This document shows positions 9,485-17,874 of a DNA stretch of 64,000 nt, piece after piece. Positions within the stretch are counted from its first letter, which is position 1; every line of letters starts with the position of its first letter. A model generated the notes under the pieces. The model had not been told where the DNA came from. It saw only the letters and a list, made by a program, of their open reading frames with translations, and ran no database searches. Both the position numbers and the translations under genes were made by a program. Source of the stretch: Pseudoduganella plicata (GTDB lineage Bacteria; Pseudomonadota; Gammaproteobacteria; Burkholderiales; Burkholderiaceae_D); assembly GCF_004421005.1 (NCBI RefSeq), contig NZ_CP038026.1, forward strand, positions 3,658,001-3,722,000, read 5' to 3'.

Positions 9485-9519
9485 ATGATGAATTCGTCAT
9501 TCGTTGATAATATCTACGA
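9485..9519. promoter_or_regulatory. two adjacent palindromes between the SIP and marR starts, candidate MarR operators
   Basis: Positions 9485-9500 read ATGATGAATTCGTCAT, a palindrome with one mismatched pair. Positions 9501-9519 read TCGTTGATAATATCTACGA, a palindrome around 9510 with one mismatched pair. They fill most of the 50-base gap between the divergent starts at 9471 and 9522. MarR proteins bind 16-20 bp palindromes at such places and usually repress both directions. The function is inferred from position and symmetry. Confidence 0.6.
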
Positions 9520-9521
9520 TT

Positions 9522-10004
9522 ATGCAAAAACTTATAGACAATGTCAACGATATGAGTGATCCTAACGTTCGTGAAATCCTTGAAGCGGCTCAAACCGTTG
9601 CGCACTTGGCACGTGCGTGCCAGCTGCAAGCATTAAGAGGTGGGCAAGAAGACTTGACGCCGCTCGAGGCCCGGGTGTTGTTTTACTTTTCGCACCACCC
9701 TGGGGGATCGCTGGGTGAGCTGGTGGAACATGCAGGACGCGACAAAGGACAGCTGGGAAGGCTAATCACCGGACTACGGGAGCGTGGATGGCTTTCGGCA
9801 GAGACGGACAAAAATGACCGTCGAGTCATGCGTTTTCATCTGACTGAGCAAGCGCTGGCACGCCAGAAGTCGATGCAGGATCAGCGCGATGAACTCGTCA
9901 CGGCGGCAAGCCGCGGACTGACAGTCGCCGAGCGACTGCAGCTACTGGAACTGCTCAATCGGGTACGAGTGAATCTGGAGACGCTGCCACCAGTAAAAAC
10001 GTAG
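9522..10004 (+). CDS. MarR family transcriptional regulator
   Basis: This protein of 160 residues (start ATG 9522; ATG 9552 giving 150 residues is equally possible and leaves more leader) has the MarR winged-helix layout. It has an N-terminal dimerisation helix, then 'LTPLEARVLFYFSHHPGGSLGELVEHAGRDKGQLGRLI' as helix-turn-helix, the wing 'ETDKNDRRVMRFHLTEQ', and a C-terminal dimer helix. MarR proteins are dimers relieved by phenolic ligands or oxidants. It is transcribed away from the efflux operon across the palindromes at 9485-9519, so it probably represses that operon and itself. An IS66 element starts 14 bases after its stop without disrupting it. Confidence 0.88.
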   Translation: MQKLIDNVNDMSDPNVREILEAAQTVAHLARACQLQALRGGQEDLTPLEARVLFYFSHHPGGSLGELVEHAGRDKGQLGRLITGLRERGWLSAETDKNDRRVMRFHLTEQALARQKSMQDQRDELVTAASRGLTVAERLQLLELLNRVRVNLETLPPVKT

Positions 10005-10026
10005 CAACAAGCCTCCCTGTAAGCGA

Positions 10027-11648
10027 TCACGCCGAGGCGTAAGTACCTCGCCTACCATGGTCATGCAAGTCCGACCGTAGCAGATTGTTGGCGAACATCT
10101 CTTTCCATATCCGCGGCGTAAGCTGATGCACCAATGACGCCGGATGCTGGCCAACACGCTGCAGTACGTCCACGAAGTAATCGTACGGGTTGATGTCGTG
10201 CAGCCGGCAGGTCGCCAGCAGACTTTGCACAATGCCAGTGTGCTTCGCGCCCAGCTCGGTCCAGCTGAACAGCCAGTTCTTTTTACCCATCGGGATGACG
10301 CGCAGGGCGCGTTCAATGTGGTTCGTGTCGATCGATACTTCCGGATCATCCAGGTAGACCGAGAGGCCAGCCCGGCGCTCACGGATATACGCCAGCGCAC
10401 CAAGAAAGGGACTACTCGGCAGGAATCCCTGCTTGTCGAACTGCTCGTCGATCCAAGCGAAGAAGCGCTCGAGCACGGGTTTCGATTGTTTTTGGCGGCG
10501 GAGGAGCTTGGCTTGCCCCGTCAGCTCATCGTCGCGAATCTGCTGTTGGACCTTGTAGAGACCAGCGATCGCATGCAGTGCCTGGTCGGCCTGCGCCGGT
10601 TCGATATCCCTGGCATCAAAGATTTTACGGCGTGCGTGCGCCCAGCACTGCGCGTGTGTGATCCCGGTCTTCTTCGCGTAATGCCCATAGGCGCTGTAGC
10701 CGTCGCTCTGCAAGACGGTGCCAAGCGGCCGCTGCAGGCCGAGCGCGGCTTCGACGTGCTTTGCCGCCCGGCTGGGGTAGTAGAGGAAACAGATTTCATC
10801 TTGCTCCCCCACGATAGGCCAGAAATACGCCGCCTTCATTTTGCCGGTCCGGCACGCCCCGCCTTGATCGGCGTTTCGTCCATCGCGATCACGCGCGAAC
10901 GCCGCACCGACTCCAGCTGGGCGTTGAAGATCGGCTCGATCAACGATACCGCGGCCGGCATCAGCTTCGTGATCCAGGCCCGGCTGACGTTGATGCCGGA
11001 ATCCTGCAGTTTGACGTGCTGGCGGTACAGCGGCTGACGGTAGGCGAACTTGTCGATGATCATGCCGGCGATGAAGCTGACGTCGGCGCGGCAACCGTCC
11101 AGTACGCCGACCGGAGCTAGAGGGCACGATAGGGCTCCATCAGCGCGAAGCTTGATGACCGGGCGCACGTACTTGAGGATGACATAGCTGCCGGGACGCT
11201 GAGCGAGGCGATAGCTGACCTTTTCGCCGATCACCTCGAAGTCTGCTGGGTCCAATCCTGCCGCCTCGTCATTGACGACGGCGATGACCTCGACCGGCAC
11301 ATTCGACTCGTCAAAGAACAGGGCCGCGTCATCATTGCCATCGATGAGATTGCTGTTCTTCTTCCCAGGTGCGCGCTCATGCGGCGCGATCTTGGTCTTA
11401 TTGGCCGGCGCCGCAGCGTCATCGGGAACGACGTCGAACGCCTCGCCCAGAGTGCCCTGGACGCCTTCCGGTTCCGGCATCCGACGCTCGCTCTTCTGCC
11501 CGAAGATCTGCCGCTGGAACCACGCAACCTGACGGCGCAGGCGGAGAATTTCGCGCTCCTTCGCGTCGAGCAAAGCGCTCATCTGTGGCATGGTCAACCC
11601 CACTACTAAACTGGCGGTTTCAGAGGCGGGATGTTGGTCGGAAGGCAT
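10027..11648 (-). pseudogene. tnpC: IS66 transposase TnpC, one frameshift
   Basis: Two frames together make a full IS66 DDE transposase. The first runs from 11648 with an N-terminal leucine-rich coiled coil (LDAKEREILRLRRQVAWFQRQ), a zinc-finger-like middle and the first catalytic Asp in 'AMDETPIKAGR'. Near 10845-10855 one base is gained or lost; the second frame resumes at 'TGKMKAAYFWPIVG', carries the second Asp in 'LQSDGYSAYGHYAK' and the Glu in 'NHIERALRVIPMGKKNWLF', and ends with the usual IS66 C-terminal domain. The shift falls just after the first catalytic residue, so neither half could be active alone. Programmed frameshifting is not known at this place in IS66. Confidence 0.85.
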
Positions 11649-11682
11649 AGCAGTATTATAAAGTTTTCGCAGGGTGAACTCG

Positions 11683-12039
11683 CTAGTTTTGGGTGCCGGT
11701 GACAGGCTGCCTGTAGCGCTTACGCACCTGTTTCGGCTCGATTCCCTCGAGCAGCAACTTCAATCCCGTCCAGTCCATTTCGCAGCTTTTAACGTCCGCC
11801 CAGTTGCTGACCAGACGGCCTTGCTCGAGACGCTTGGCCCACACGCACAGGCCGCTGCGGTCGAAGTACAGGACGCGGATCTGGGTGGCTCGGCGGTTGA
11901 TAAACGCGAACAGGTTTCCGGATAGCGGATCCTGGTGCATGACGTGTTTCGCCAGCGCGTAGAGGCCATCGAACGACAGGCGCATATTGACCGGCTGCCC
12001 GTACAGAAACACGCGTACCTGGCCTTCAGGGAAGAACAT
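11683..12039 (-). CDS. tnpB: IS66 accessory protein TnpB (Orf2 family)
   Basis: This 118-residue protein starts 'MFFPEGQVRVFLYGQPVNMR' and contains the family signature 'FINRRATQIRVLYFDRSGLCVWAKRLEQGRL'. It is the standard second gene of IS66 elements, needed for transposition by an unknown mechanism. Its start overlaps the tnpA stop by one base, and tnpC follows after 34 bases. It appears intact. Confidence 0.92.
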   Translation of the reverse strand: MFFPEGQVRVFLYGQPVNMRLSFDGLYALAKHVMHQDPLSGNLFAFINRRATQIRVLYFDRSGLCVWAKRLEQGRLVSNWADVKSCEMDWTGLKLLLEGIEPKQVRKRYRQPVTGTQN

Positions 12040-12386
12040 CAGCGCCTGGTGATGGTCAGGACGATGCCGCCGCCGAGATCGATCCTAATGTCGATTCCAG
12101 AAGTCGGCGTCGGCACCGATGCAGACGGATGCACTATGGACGTGACACCGGACGTGTTCGCGATGGTGCCGAGGTCAATGAATGCTGCTGGCTGTGTGGG
12201 ATTGGCCGCGTGCCCGCTGGCGGCGGCCAGCTTTGACCGCCAAATATGGAAGCTGGCCGTCGACACCGATTCATCCCGGCAGAAGGCAGCGATGGTCTTG
12301 CCGCTTTGCGCATGCCGGAGCAAGCGGCTACGCCAGGCGGCTTCCTTTGAGGTGTGAGGCTCCAGCTTGTCCATGTCCGGCTCCAT
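12039..12386 (-). CDS. tnpA: IS66 accessory protein TnpA (helix-turn-helix)
   Basis: This 115-residue first gene of the IS66 element has an N-terminal helix-turn-helix ('WRSRLLRHAQSGKTIAAFCRDESVSTASFHIWRSKLA') and a C-terminal segment 'IDIRIDLGGGIVLTITRR' typical of these proteins. It is coupled to tnpB by a one-base overlap. It appears intact and lies about 70 bases inside the proposed right end of the element. Confidence 0.88.
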   Translation of the reverse strand: MEPDMDKLEPHTSKEAAWRSRLLRHAQSGKTIAAFCRDESVSTASFHIWRSKLAAASGHAANPTQPAAFIDLGTIANTSGVTSIVHPSASVPTPTSGIDIRIDLGGGIVLTITRR

Positions 12387-12745
12387 GTTGTTGAACTCGG
12401 AGGGGATTGTGCTGGCTTGAAAAATCGAAAGATATCACGCCGCTCAGGAACCGGTTACACGGGAACCGCACACTGAATTTCTGACAGGATCCCCGGTTTT
12501 CAGGGGACGGCGATCCAGAACTGGTGACCTTATTTTCACAAGTAATGGTTCCGTAGCTTAAACACGACTTATTGCATTGCTGGTGAGCACTATCGCTGTC
12601 TAATGCGGTACACTAATCTTCTGCGGCCACTACTTGCCACCCAAATACCGTCGGCGGGCGCCGCTCCCAGTCCCCCAGATCCTCGCGACTATCCCACAGG
12701 AACGCCGGCATCTTCTTTGCGAAGGTGCAAATGGAGGATCTGCAC

Positions 12746-14248
12746 GTGACTGACACCAATTCGTACCTGACCGGTAGCTATCGTCAAGCGGACCGCTTGA
12801 TGCTCGTTATCGTATGGCTGCTGTTTGCCATGAGCCTTGCCCTGTCGACGATGTTCGACACGATGCGCTGGGCTCTAATGGTTGGCTTGCCCACCGCTGT
12901 GCTGCCCACTGTGCTGGTCGGCCTTCTGCCGGGCTCACGTGTGACCCGGATGCTAATGGCAGCTTCCCTGATGGTTTTCACGGCCCTGCATATCCACCAG
13001 GCGGCCGGTGCACCCGAGACGCACTTCGGCGTATTCGTGCTGCTGGCATTTCTGCTATGCTATCGCGACTATACGGTGATACTAGCAGCTGCCGGGTTGA
13101 TCGCGGTTCATCACCTGAGCTTTAATTATCTGCAGGAACTGGGCTTTGGCGTGCGCTGCTTGACCCAGCCCAGCATCACTATCGTGTTTGTCCACGCAGG
13201 CTACGTGGTCGCCGAGACTGTCGTCCTATGTTACCTGTGCTCGATACTGCGTAGAGAAGCCCTCCGCGCGTTCGAGCTGCAGGCTGCAGTCGACACGATG
13301 GCCGATCCTGCCACGGGAAAGATCGATTTGCGCGCGTCGAAAGAAGCCATCCGTAGCGCAACCGGACAAGCCCTGGAGCGTGCAGTTGCCACGATGCATA
13401 GGACGATCGCCGGAGTCGCGCAGGGCGTCGTCACTGTCGAGACCGCAGCGTCCGACATTGCCGCTGGCAACGATGACCTGTCGACGCGCTCGGCGGAACA
13501 GGCGCAGGTGCTGTACGGGACCGTCGAAGCAATGAACGAGCTGGCGGTCACGGTCAAGCGCAACGGCGACCACGCCCGCCGTGCGAACGACCTGGCCATC
13601 TCGGCGTCGGACGTCGCCGTGTGCGGCGGCGAAGTGGTCGCGCAAGTCGTGCAGACGATGGGCGCCATCAATGAGTCGTCCAGGAAGGTCGCCGACATCA
13701 TCGGCGTGATCGACAGCATCGCCTTCCAGACCAACATCCTTGCTTTGAACGCAGCGGTGGAAGCAGCGCGTGCCGGCGAGCAGGGCAGGGGGTTCGCCGT
13801 GGTCGCCTCAGAAGTGCGCAACCTCGCGCAGCGTTCAGCATCGGCTGCGCAGGAGATCAAGCAGTTGATCGGCGACTCGGTTGCGCGAGTCAGTGCCGGC
13901 ACCGTGCAGGTCGGCAGGGCTGGCGAGACGATGGGGCAGATCGTCGACAGGGTCAATCAGGTTACTGCCATCATCGCAGAGATCAGTAGCTCAAGCACGG
14001 GTCAGGAAGACCACATCGCCAACACCTTGGTCGCGCTGACCGACATGGCCGATGTGACCGAGCAGAATGCGGCCCTGGTGTATCAGGTAGGAACGGCCGC
14101 GTCGACACTACTCGCCCAGGCGGAGGAATTGAGTCTGACAATCGGAACGTTCACATTAAGTGACCTCAATGCCCCAACGAATGTCATGGCGGCCAAAATG
14201 GTCACCGTGGCTGGCAGAGCTACAGCACCACCGGGAAGGCTTCAGTAA
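12746..14248 (+). CDS. methyl-accepting chemotaxis protein with polytopic membrane sensor, no HAMP seen
   Basis: From the GTG at 12746 (GGAGGA seven bases upstream) this is a 500-residue chemoreceptor; GTG 12725 or ATG 12731 upstream would add only a few residues. The first 180 residues hold about six hydrophobic helices with short loops ('[16 protein letters not shown]' to '[18 protein letters not shown]'), unlike the single periplasmic domain of Tar-type receptors. The cytoplasmic part follows directly, with the signalling tip '[20 protein letters not shown]' and '[19 protein letters not shown]'. It should feed a CheA/CheW array. The small gene downstream starts at the base after its stop codon, and a GAF protein follows, so the three are probably one operon. 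Confidence 0.9.
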   Translation: MTDTNSYLTGSYRQADRLMLVIVWLLFAMSLALSTMFDTMRWALMVGLPTAVLPTVLVGLLPGSRVTRMLMAASLMVFTALHIHQAAGAPETHFGVFVLLAFLLCYRDYTVILAAAGLIAVHHLSFNYLQELGFGVRCLTQPSITIVFVHAGYVVAETVVLCYLCSILRREALRAFELQAAVDTMADPATGKIDLRASKEAIRSATGQALERAVATMHRTIAGVAQGVVTVETAASDIAAGNDDLSTRSAEQAQVLYGTVEAMNELAVTVKRNGDHARRANDLAISASDVAVCGGEVVAQVVQTMGAINESSRKVADIIGVIDSIAFQTNILALNAAVEAARAGEQGRGFAVVASEVRNLAQRSASAAQEIKQLIGDSVARVSAGTVQVGRAGETMGQIVDRVNQVTAIIAEISSSSTGQEDHIANTLVALTDMADVTEQNAALVYQVGTAASTLLAQAEELSLTIGTFTLSDLNAPTNVMAAKMVTVAGRATAPPGRLQ

Positions 14249-14533
14249 ATGAAAACACCAGCTGTTGTAAAGCGCTATAACCTCGCGCTGCCGAGCGAAC
14301 AGGATTTACTCCTTTCCCTCGATCGCCTGATGAAACACGACCAATCCCGGCAGCTATGGTCGGCAGCCTGTCGTGCCTCAGGCGTCTCGCCGCCCTTGAC
14401 GATGGACCAGTTCGAACGCGCCCTGATGCAGCTCAAGGATGGAAAGGGAATGGCATCGATCGCTGCCGTGTCGATGCTCGTGCGTCTGAAGTCATACCGC
14501 ACACTCTCTGCAATGAACGACAAACAAGGATAA
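14249..14533 (+). CDS. conserved-looking 94-residue protein of unknown function
   Basis: I do not recognise this protein. It starts immediately after the chemoreceptor stop (TAAATG) and ends two bases before the GAF gene, so it is translationally sandwiched between two sensory genes. It is soluble and mostly helical, with 'LPSEQDLLLSLDRLMKHDQSR' and 'LTMDQFERALMQLKDGKGMA', and ends in a short basic tail. No signal peptide, membrane helix or metal motif is visible. The tight spacing and ordinary codon use support it as a real gene. A role as partner of the receptor or of the GAF protein is only a guess from position. Confidence 0.6.
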   Translation: MKTPAVVKRYNLALPSEQDLLLSLDRLMKHDQSRQLWSAACRASGVSPPLTMDQFERALMQLKDGKGMASIAAVSMLVRLKSYRTLSAMNDKQG

Positions 14534-14535
14534 TC

Positions 14536-15072
14536 ATGATTGATCCCCACGCACCGAGCCCTGAACTGGATCCGGTTCTCGATATTGCCCGGCTCCAGGA
14601 AATTGCCGACCTCGACCTCTTCGCTCCGGAAGTGAGCAGTATCCTGTCTGAGCTAACCTTTGAGGCTTGTACAAAGCTCGGTCTGCCGTTTGGCCTGGTG
14701 AATGTGGTTCTGGACGAGGCGCAGTACGTCGTAGCGCACCACGGTATCGTCGGGTGGATTGCCGAAGCCCAGGGCACACCGCTGGAATGGGCATTCTGCC
14801 GTTTCGCGGTGCGGGACCGTAGTGAATTCGTCGTGGAGAATGCCCAAACCGATGAACGGGTCAAGGACAATCCGCTGGTGACCGAAGATGGGTTGCGCTG
14901 TTACGCAGGCATTCCTCTCATTACGTCACGTGGCCATGCGATAGGATCGTTCTGTGTTGCCGGAAGCGAGCCGCGCAGCTTCGACGGATTAGAGATGCAG
15001 ATCCTGCGTACGTTAACCGCGGAAGCGATCCGCCGCATCGAACGCAGACGAGTGACCAGTGCTGCTACGTAG
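14536..15072 (+). CDS. stand-alone GAF domain protein
   Basis: This 178-residue cytoplasmic protein is nearly all one GAF domain: 'LTFEACTKLGLPFGLVNVVLDEAQYVVAHHG', then 'EWAFCRFAVRDRSEFVVENAQTDERVKDNPLVTEDGLRCYAGIPLIT' and 'AIGSFCVAGSEPRSFDGLEMQILRTLTAEAIRRIE'. GAF domains bind small ligands such as cyclic nucleotides, haem or bilins, or sense redox state. The conserved Cys in 'FCRF' is common in this subfamily. It has no output domain and would need a partner, perhaps the chemoreceptor encoded two genes upstream. The start at 14536 has an AAGGA site five bases upstream; an upstream in-frame start overlaps the previous gene. Confidence 0.85.
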   Translation: MIDPHAPSPELDPVLDIARLQEIADLDLFAPEVSSILSELTFEACTKLGLPFGLVNVVLDEAQYVVAHHGIVGWIAEAQGTPLEWAFCRFAVRDRSEFVVENAQTDERVKDNPLVTEDGLRCYAGIPLITSRGHAIGSFCVAGSEPRSFDGLEMQILRTLTAEAIRRIERRRVTSAAT

Positions 15073-15617
15073 TTCTGTAGGGGTTAAGTGGACTTCCACC
15101 AGTTCGGCAGACAAATCCCAACCTCACATTGGACTTCCACCAGCGGCTCGCGAGTGTCTAGAAAATTAGTGGCGATTCAACCGACTGGCATCCGAGTGAC
15201 CGAGCTGGCGGGGTTAAGATGAAGCAATGGATTGAGAGCTACGACCTCTCTGAAGTTGATCCGCACAGCATTCCAACAGAAAGCCTGTTGGCCATAAAAT
15301 CGGCCCGGATTGTGACTACGAGCACTGCGCCTCGAGCTATGAACTCCTGTCTGGTCGGCTAGATACTGTGGCCGCGTGCTGGTTCAAATTCGGCAATAAG
15401 ATAAGAATATCCGCCTTCTGGCGTGATGTATAGGTGTCGACGCCAGCGTGCACCAGGCATTTCAGCGAGTCGCTTCCAACGCTCAAGCGACTTATGCCAA
15501 CCCGGCTTCGAAATTCATTTTTTCCAAGTGCCATCAAACGGTTAGCACCATATCCGTGTCCATCTACACTGGTACATCAGCAGAAACAACGTCCGATGAA
15601 TCGCCGCTACACAGGAG
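15073..15617. other. 545-base gap with a 14-bp direct repeat, no gene identified
   Basis: The stretch has no coding sequence I can support; short open frames on both strands give no recognisable protein. The 14-mer TGGACTTCCACCAG occurs twice in the same orientation at 15089-15102 and 15130-15143. The rest looks like degraded intergenic DNA, and its base composition is lower in GC than the efflux operon. Confidence 0.4.
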
Positions 15618-16184
15618 CTATGCTTGCCTTTTAATGACTAAATATCGTGCAACCGAGTGTCCAGAGTTCGAAAATACATGAATTCGATCAGCGGTAAAGC
15701 GTGCAAGGTCGCCAGGGTGCAGAATCAGCTGCAATTGTCCGGCTTGAAGATTTAGTGTTCCTTCAAGCATCAGCACCTGCTCTTCATGTACATCGCTTGC
15801 GCACCCTCCAAAATCGACCACGGCCCCAACGGGAAGCTCGATTGCAACAATCTCTACCTCGGCGTTGCCGCCGGAAATCAGCCGACGCAGATATTGAGTC
15901 TGAGGATCGGCCCAAACGTCCTGTTCATTCACACGACGGACTGATGGTGATGGCGTTGACTTTTCAGTCATCAGCGAAGTCAGCGTGAGATTCATCGCGC
16001 CCGTGAGACGTGCAAGTAGCGCGGCCGTAGGACTGCATTGATTGCGTTCGATTTTCGAGATCATCGCCCGACTGACCGCTGATTGGGCGGCTAAGTAATC
16101 CAGGGTCCATCCTCGGGCCATCCGTTCTTCCCGTAAGCGCTTAGCGATAACGCTATCCAAGTTGCTTGACATTTTTTTCATCAT
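15618..16184 (-). CDS. XRE-family regulator with C-terminal cupin domain
   Basis: This protein of about 188 residues has an N-terminal helix-turn-helix ('RLREERMARGWTLDYLAAQSAVSRAMISKIERNQCSPTAALLARL') and a C-terminal cupin ligand-binding barrel ('VGAVVDFGG' to 'HPGDLARFTADRIHVFSNSGHSVARYLVIKR'). XRE-cupin proteins usually control amino-acid, polyamine or sugar-acid genes. The start is uncertain: ATG at 16184, 16181 or 16172 are all plausible, and the longest form (16199) would begin inside the palindrome at 16191-16206. It is divergent from the GNAT gene at 16256, the likely target together with itself. Confidence 0.87.
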   Translation of the reverse strand: MMKKMSSNLDSVIAKRLREERMARGWTLDYLAAQSAVSRAMISKIERNQCSPTAALLARLTGAMNLTLTSLMTEKSTPSPSVRRVNEQDVWADPQTQYLRRLISGGNAEVEIVAIELPVGAVVDFGGCASDVHEEQVLMLEGTLNLQAGQLQLILHPGDLARFTADRIHVFSNSGHSVARYLVIKRQA

Positions 16185-16190
16185 AGTGGA

Positions 16191-16206
16191 TTCTACCATA
16201 GTAGAA
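16191..16206. promoter_or_regulatory. palindrome between the XRE-cupin and GNAT genes, candidate operator
   Basis: The sequence TTCTACCATAGTAGAA has seven of eight pairs matching around its centre. A related half (ATAGTGGATTCTAC) lies just to its left. It sits at the very start of the XRE-cupin gene and about 50 bases before the acetyltransferase gene, where an autoregulatory operator would be expected. Confidence 0.55.
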
Positions 16207-16255
16207 ATTCTTCAGTAAGCTACCTTTGACCTGATGACCACGGACGCCTTTGACC

Positions 16256-16810
16256 ATGCACGTCTTCCTTGAATCACCACGACAACCCGATATTGTAATC
16301 CCCATTAAACTGCTTGATGAGTATCAGGAGCCTCTTTATCTCTTGGAAAGCCACCGTGGCATCGACATGGACGCGTTATGTCAGCCAAACGTCCTTTTTG
16401 CCGTAGCTCGCGATCAGGTGGGGACGGCGCTGGCGTGCGGTGCACTCGTGCTGAACGATGACTACGGCGAACTAAAAAGAATATTTACCCTAGCTAACCA
16501 TCGTGGACGAGGCCTTGCAAGGAGCGTGCTGACGCTGCTTGAAGAAGAAGGCCAGCGTCGCAGATGTTCTAGAATCATGCTGGAAACTGGATATCTCCAT
16601 GCGGATGCGATCGCCTTCTATGAACGCTGCGGATACCAAAAGCGAGGACCCTTCGGCGATTACCGTAGCGATCCCGACAGCATCTTTATGCAGAAACTAT
16701 GGAACCGACCCGGTGAAGAAAGCAATGCTCACCTCATCCTCTGCAACGGGTCGGATCCGGTCCGCCGTGACAATCTACAATCTTTCGACCGCGGCAGCCT
16801 GTTTTGCTGA
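16256..16810 (+). CDS. GNAT family N-acetyltransferase (first of two paralogues)
   Basis: This 184-residue protein has the GNAT fold: 'CQPNVLFAVARDQVGTALACGALVLNDDYGELKRIFTLANHRGRGLARSVLTLLEE' holds the beta strands and the acetyl-CoA pyrophosphate loop (HRGRGLA), followed by 'RIMLETGYLHADAIAFYERCGYQKRGPFGDY'. The acceptor amine is unknown. The last 30 residues after 'FMQKLW' have no counterpart in the neighbouring paralogue and may be a read-through tail into a repeat element, since the repeat at 16767-16841 overlaps the gene end. ATG 16256 is chosen over a TTG two codons upstream. It is divergent from the XRE-cupin regulator. Confidence 0.87.
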   Translation: MHVFLESPRQPDIVIPIKLLDEYQEPLYLLESHRGIDMDALCQPNVLFAVARDQVGTALACGALVLNDDYGELKRIFTLANHRGRGLARSVLTLLEEEGQRRRCSRIMLETGYLHADAIAFYERCGYQKRGPFGDYRSDPDSIFMQKLWNRPGEESNAHLILCNGSDPVRRDNLQSFDRGSLFC

Positions 16811-16841
16811 GCTCAACGGCCGACTTCGGCCACGAGAGGCC
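16767..16841 (+). repeat. dispersed repeat, copy A
   Basis: This 75-base segment aligns without gaps to copy B at 19695-19769 (roughly two thirds of positions by hand), with shared start GTGACA and shared core AACGGCCGA-TTCGGCCA. The core is a short hairpin. The first 44 bases overlap the 3' end of the first GNAT gene. Confidence 0.55.
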
Positions 16842-16930
16842 ATAGCCAGAAGGATGGTCGGCAAAATGTGCCAAATGTCTGGAGTCGCCACACCGACCAA
16901 CTGTTGCAGAAAAACACACAGAAAGCGCGC

Positions 16931-17404
16931 ATGCAAATCGAATTTGAAAGACCGAATCAACCTGCTGTACACGAGCTGATAGCAGAGCTTGATGCTCACC
17001 TGTACTCGTTATACCCGGCCGAGAGTGTGTACGCGCTGGACATAGCTTCCCTCTGCTATCCCAACGTCTTATTTGCTGTTGCCCGTGACCCGGCCGGATA
17101 TCCCGTTGGCTGTGCGGCTATCGTAGTCACGCAAGAATATGGGGAAGTCAAGCGTATGTACGTTCGTCCTCAGGCACGTGGCCAAGGCGTAGCGCGTCGA
17201 TTAATGGAAATGCTTGAAGCAAAGGCGATACTGAAGGGTTGCCGGGTTTTTATGCTTGAGACAGGTCCTACGCTACCTGAAGCACTGAACCTTTACGAAC
17301 GCATGGGGTATCAACGTTGCGGTCCTTTTGGAGACTACCCAGATGACCCGTTCTCAGTCTTCATGCAGAAGGAAGTCAGGCAAGGTACCAGCACTGCACG
17401 TTAG
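16931..17404 (+). CDS. GNAT family N-acetyltransferase (second paralogue)
   Basis: This 157-residue GNAT enzyme resembles the gene just upstream: both share 'CxPNVLFAVARD', 'YGE-KR' and the C-terminal pattern 'GPFGDY--DP-S-FMQK'. The acetyl-CoA loop reads 'RPQARGQGVARRLMEML'. The start at ATG 16931 (MQIEFERPNQPAVHELIAELDAHLYSLYP) matches the family N-terminus; an earlier ATG at 16868 would add 21 residues of no family character. The pair looks like a tandem duplication followed by divergence. The C-terminus ends normally, unlike the first copy. The acceptor is unknown. Confidence 0.88.
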   Translation: MQIEFERPNQPAVHELIAELDAHLYSLYPAESVYALDIASLCYPNVLFAVARDPAGYPVGCAAIVVTQEYGEVKRMYVRPQARGQGVARRLMEMLEAKAILKGCRVFMLETGPTLPEALNLYERMGYQRCGPFGDYPDDPFSVFMQKEVRQGTSTAR

Positions 17405-17874
17405 ACAATGGAGATGCTAGGTTTGTATATAGCCTCCTCCTCGTTTGCAAACAATCCGTCTTCAGGCCGTGAGGTACAACTGCTCACGTATATCCGGGCT
17501 CGTGCTACCACACCTGCTCGAGGTGCTGGACCCGGACGGGCTGTTCAAGCGCTGACTCCCTATTGCTTTGACGGGCTCGAAGGCCAATGGGAGGGGATTT
17601 GTGCATGGATCGGAATGGGGTAGAGCGCAGGGCTACGCACGCGTTCGTTGTAGAAAAAGTAACTGCGTTCTGAGCAAAGCACCGTGACGCATACAGAGCC
17701 TCGCACTAAAAAAGTTTACGGGAGGAATCGGGTGACTTGCGAAAAGCGGGCAAAAGCGGGCCACTGGCTCGGTGAATAACTGTAGATGCGCGTTGGAGGG
17801 GCGTTAACTCCGCTTACCCAGCATTTTCCCTAGTCGCTCCGCGCCTGCTAACTTGAACGATAGGCGTCGCAATA
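17405..17874. other. 470-base gap, no supported gene
   Basis: No open frame here has family character. A 71-codon frame at 17408-17623 has an unnatural composition and no ribosome site, so I do not call it. There is a near direct repeat GCGGGCAAAAGCGGGC around 17746. The region links the second GNAT gene to the exporter remnant at 17875. Confidence 0.4.

Larger units (their letters stand above)
10019..12458 (-). mobile_element. IS66-family insertion sequence
   Basis: The element carries the three IS66 genes tnpA, tnpB and tnpC on the minus strand. Its proposed ends are an imperfect inverted repeat: the left end starts GTAAGCGATCACGCCGAGGC at 10019, and the complement of the right end starts GTAACCGGTTCCTGAGCGGC at 12458. 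About 16 of the first 24 positions match. The resulting 2440 bp is a normal IS66 size. The 8-bp flanks (gcctccct and acgggaac) do not match, so no target duplication is visible. Either the insertion is old or rearranged, or the ends are slightly misplaced. tnpC is frameshifted, so the copy is probably not autonomous. Just outside the right end (12488-12530) is a small GGATCCCC/GGGG hairpin region of unknown origin. Confidence 0.8.

Noticed and set aside
10026..12441. The 9-mer ATCACGCCG near both ends of the IS66 element in the same orientation
   Set aside because: Terminal repeats must be inverted. The direct match is short and probably coincidental, while the GTAA-starting inverted ends fit better.
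17408..17623. 71-codon plus-strand frame after the second GNAT gene
   Set aside because: It has no ribosome site and no family match, and its composition looks non-coding.
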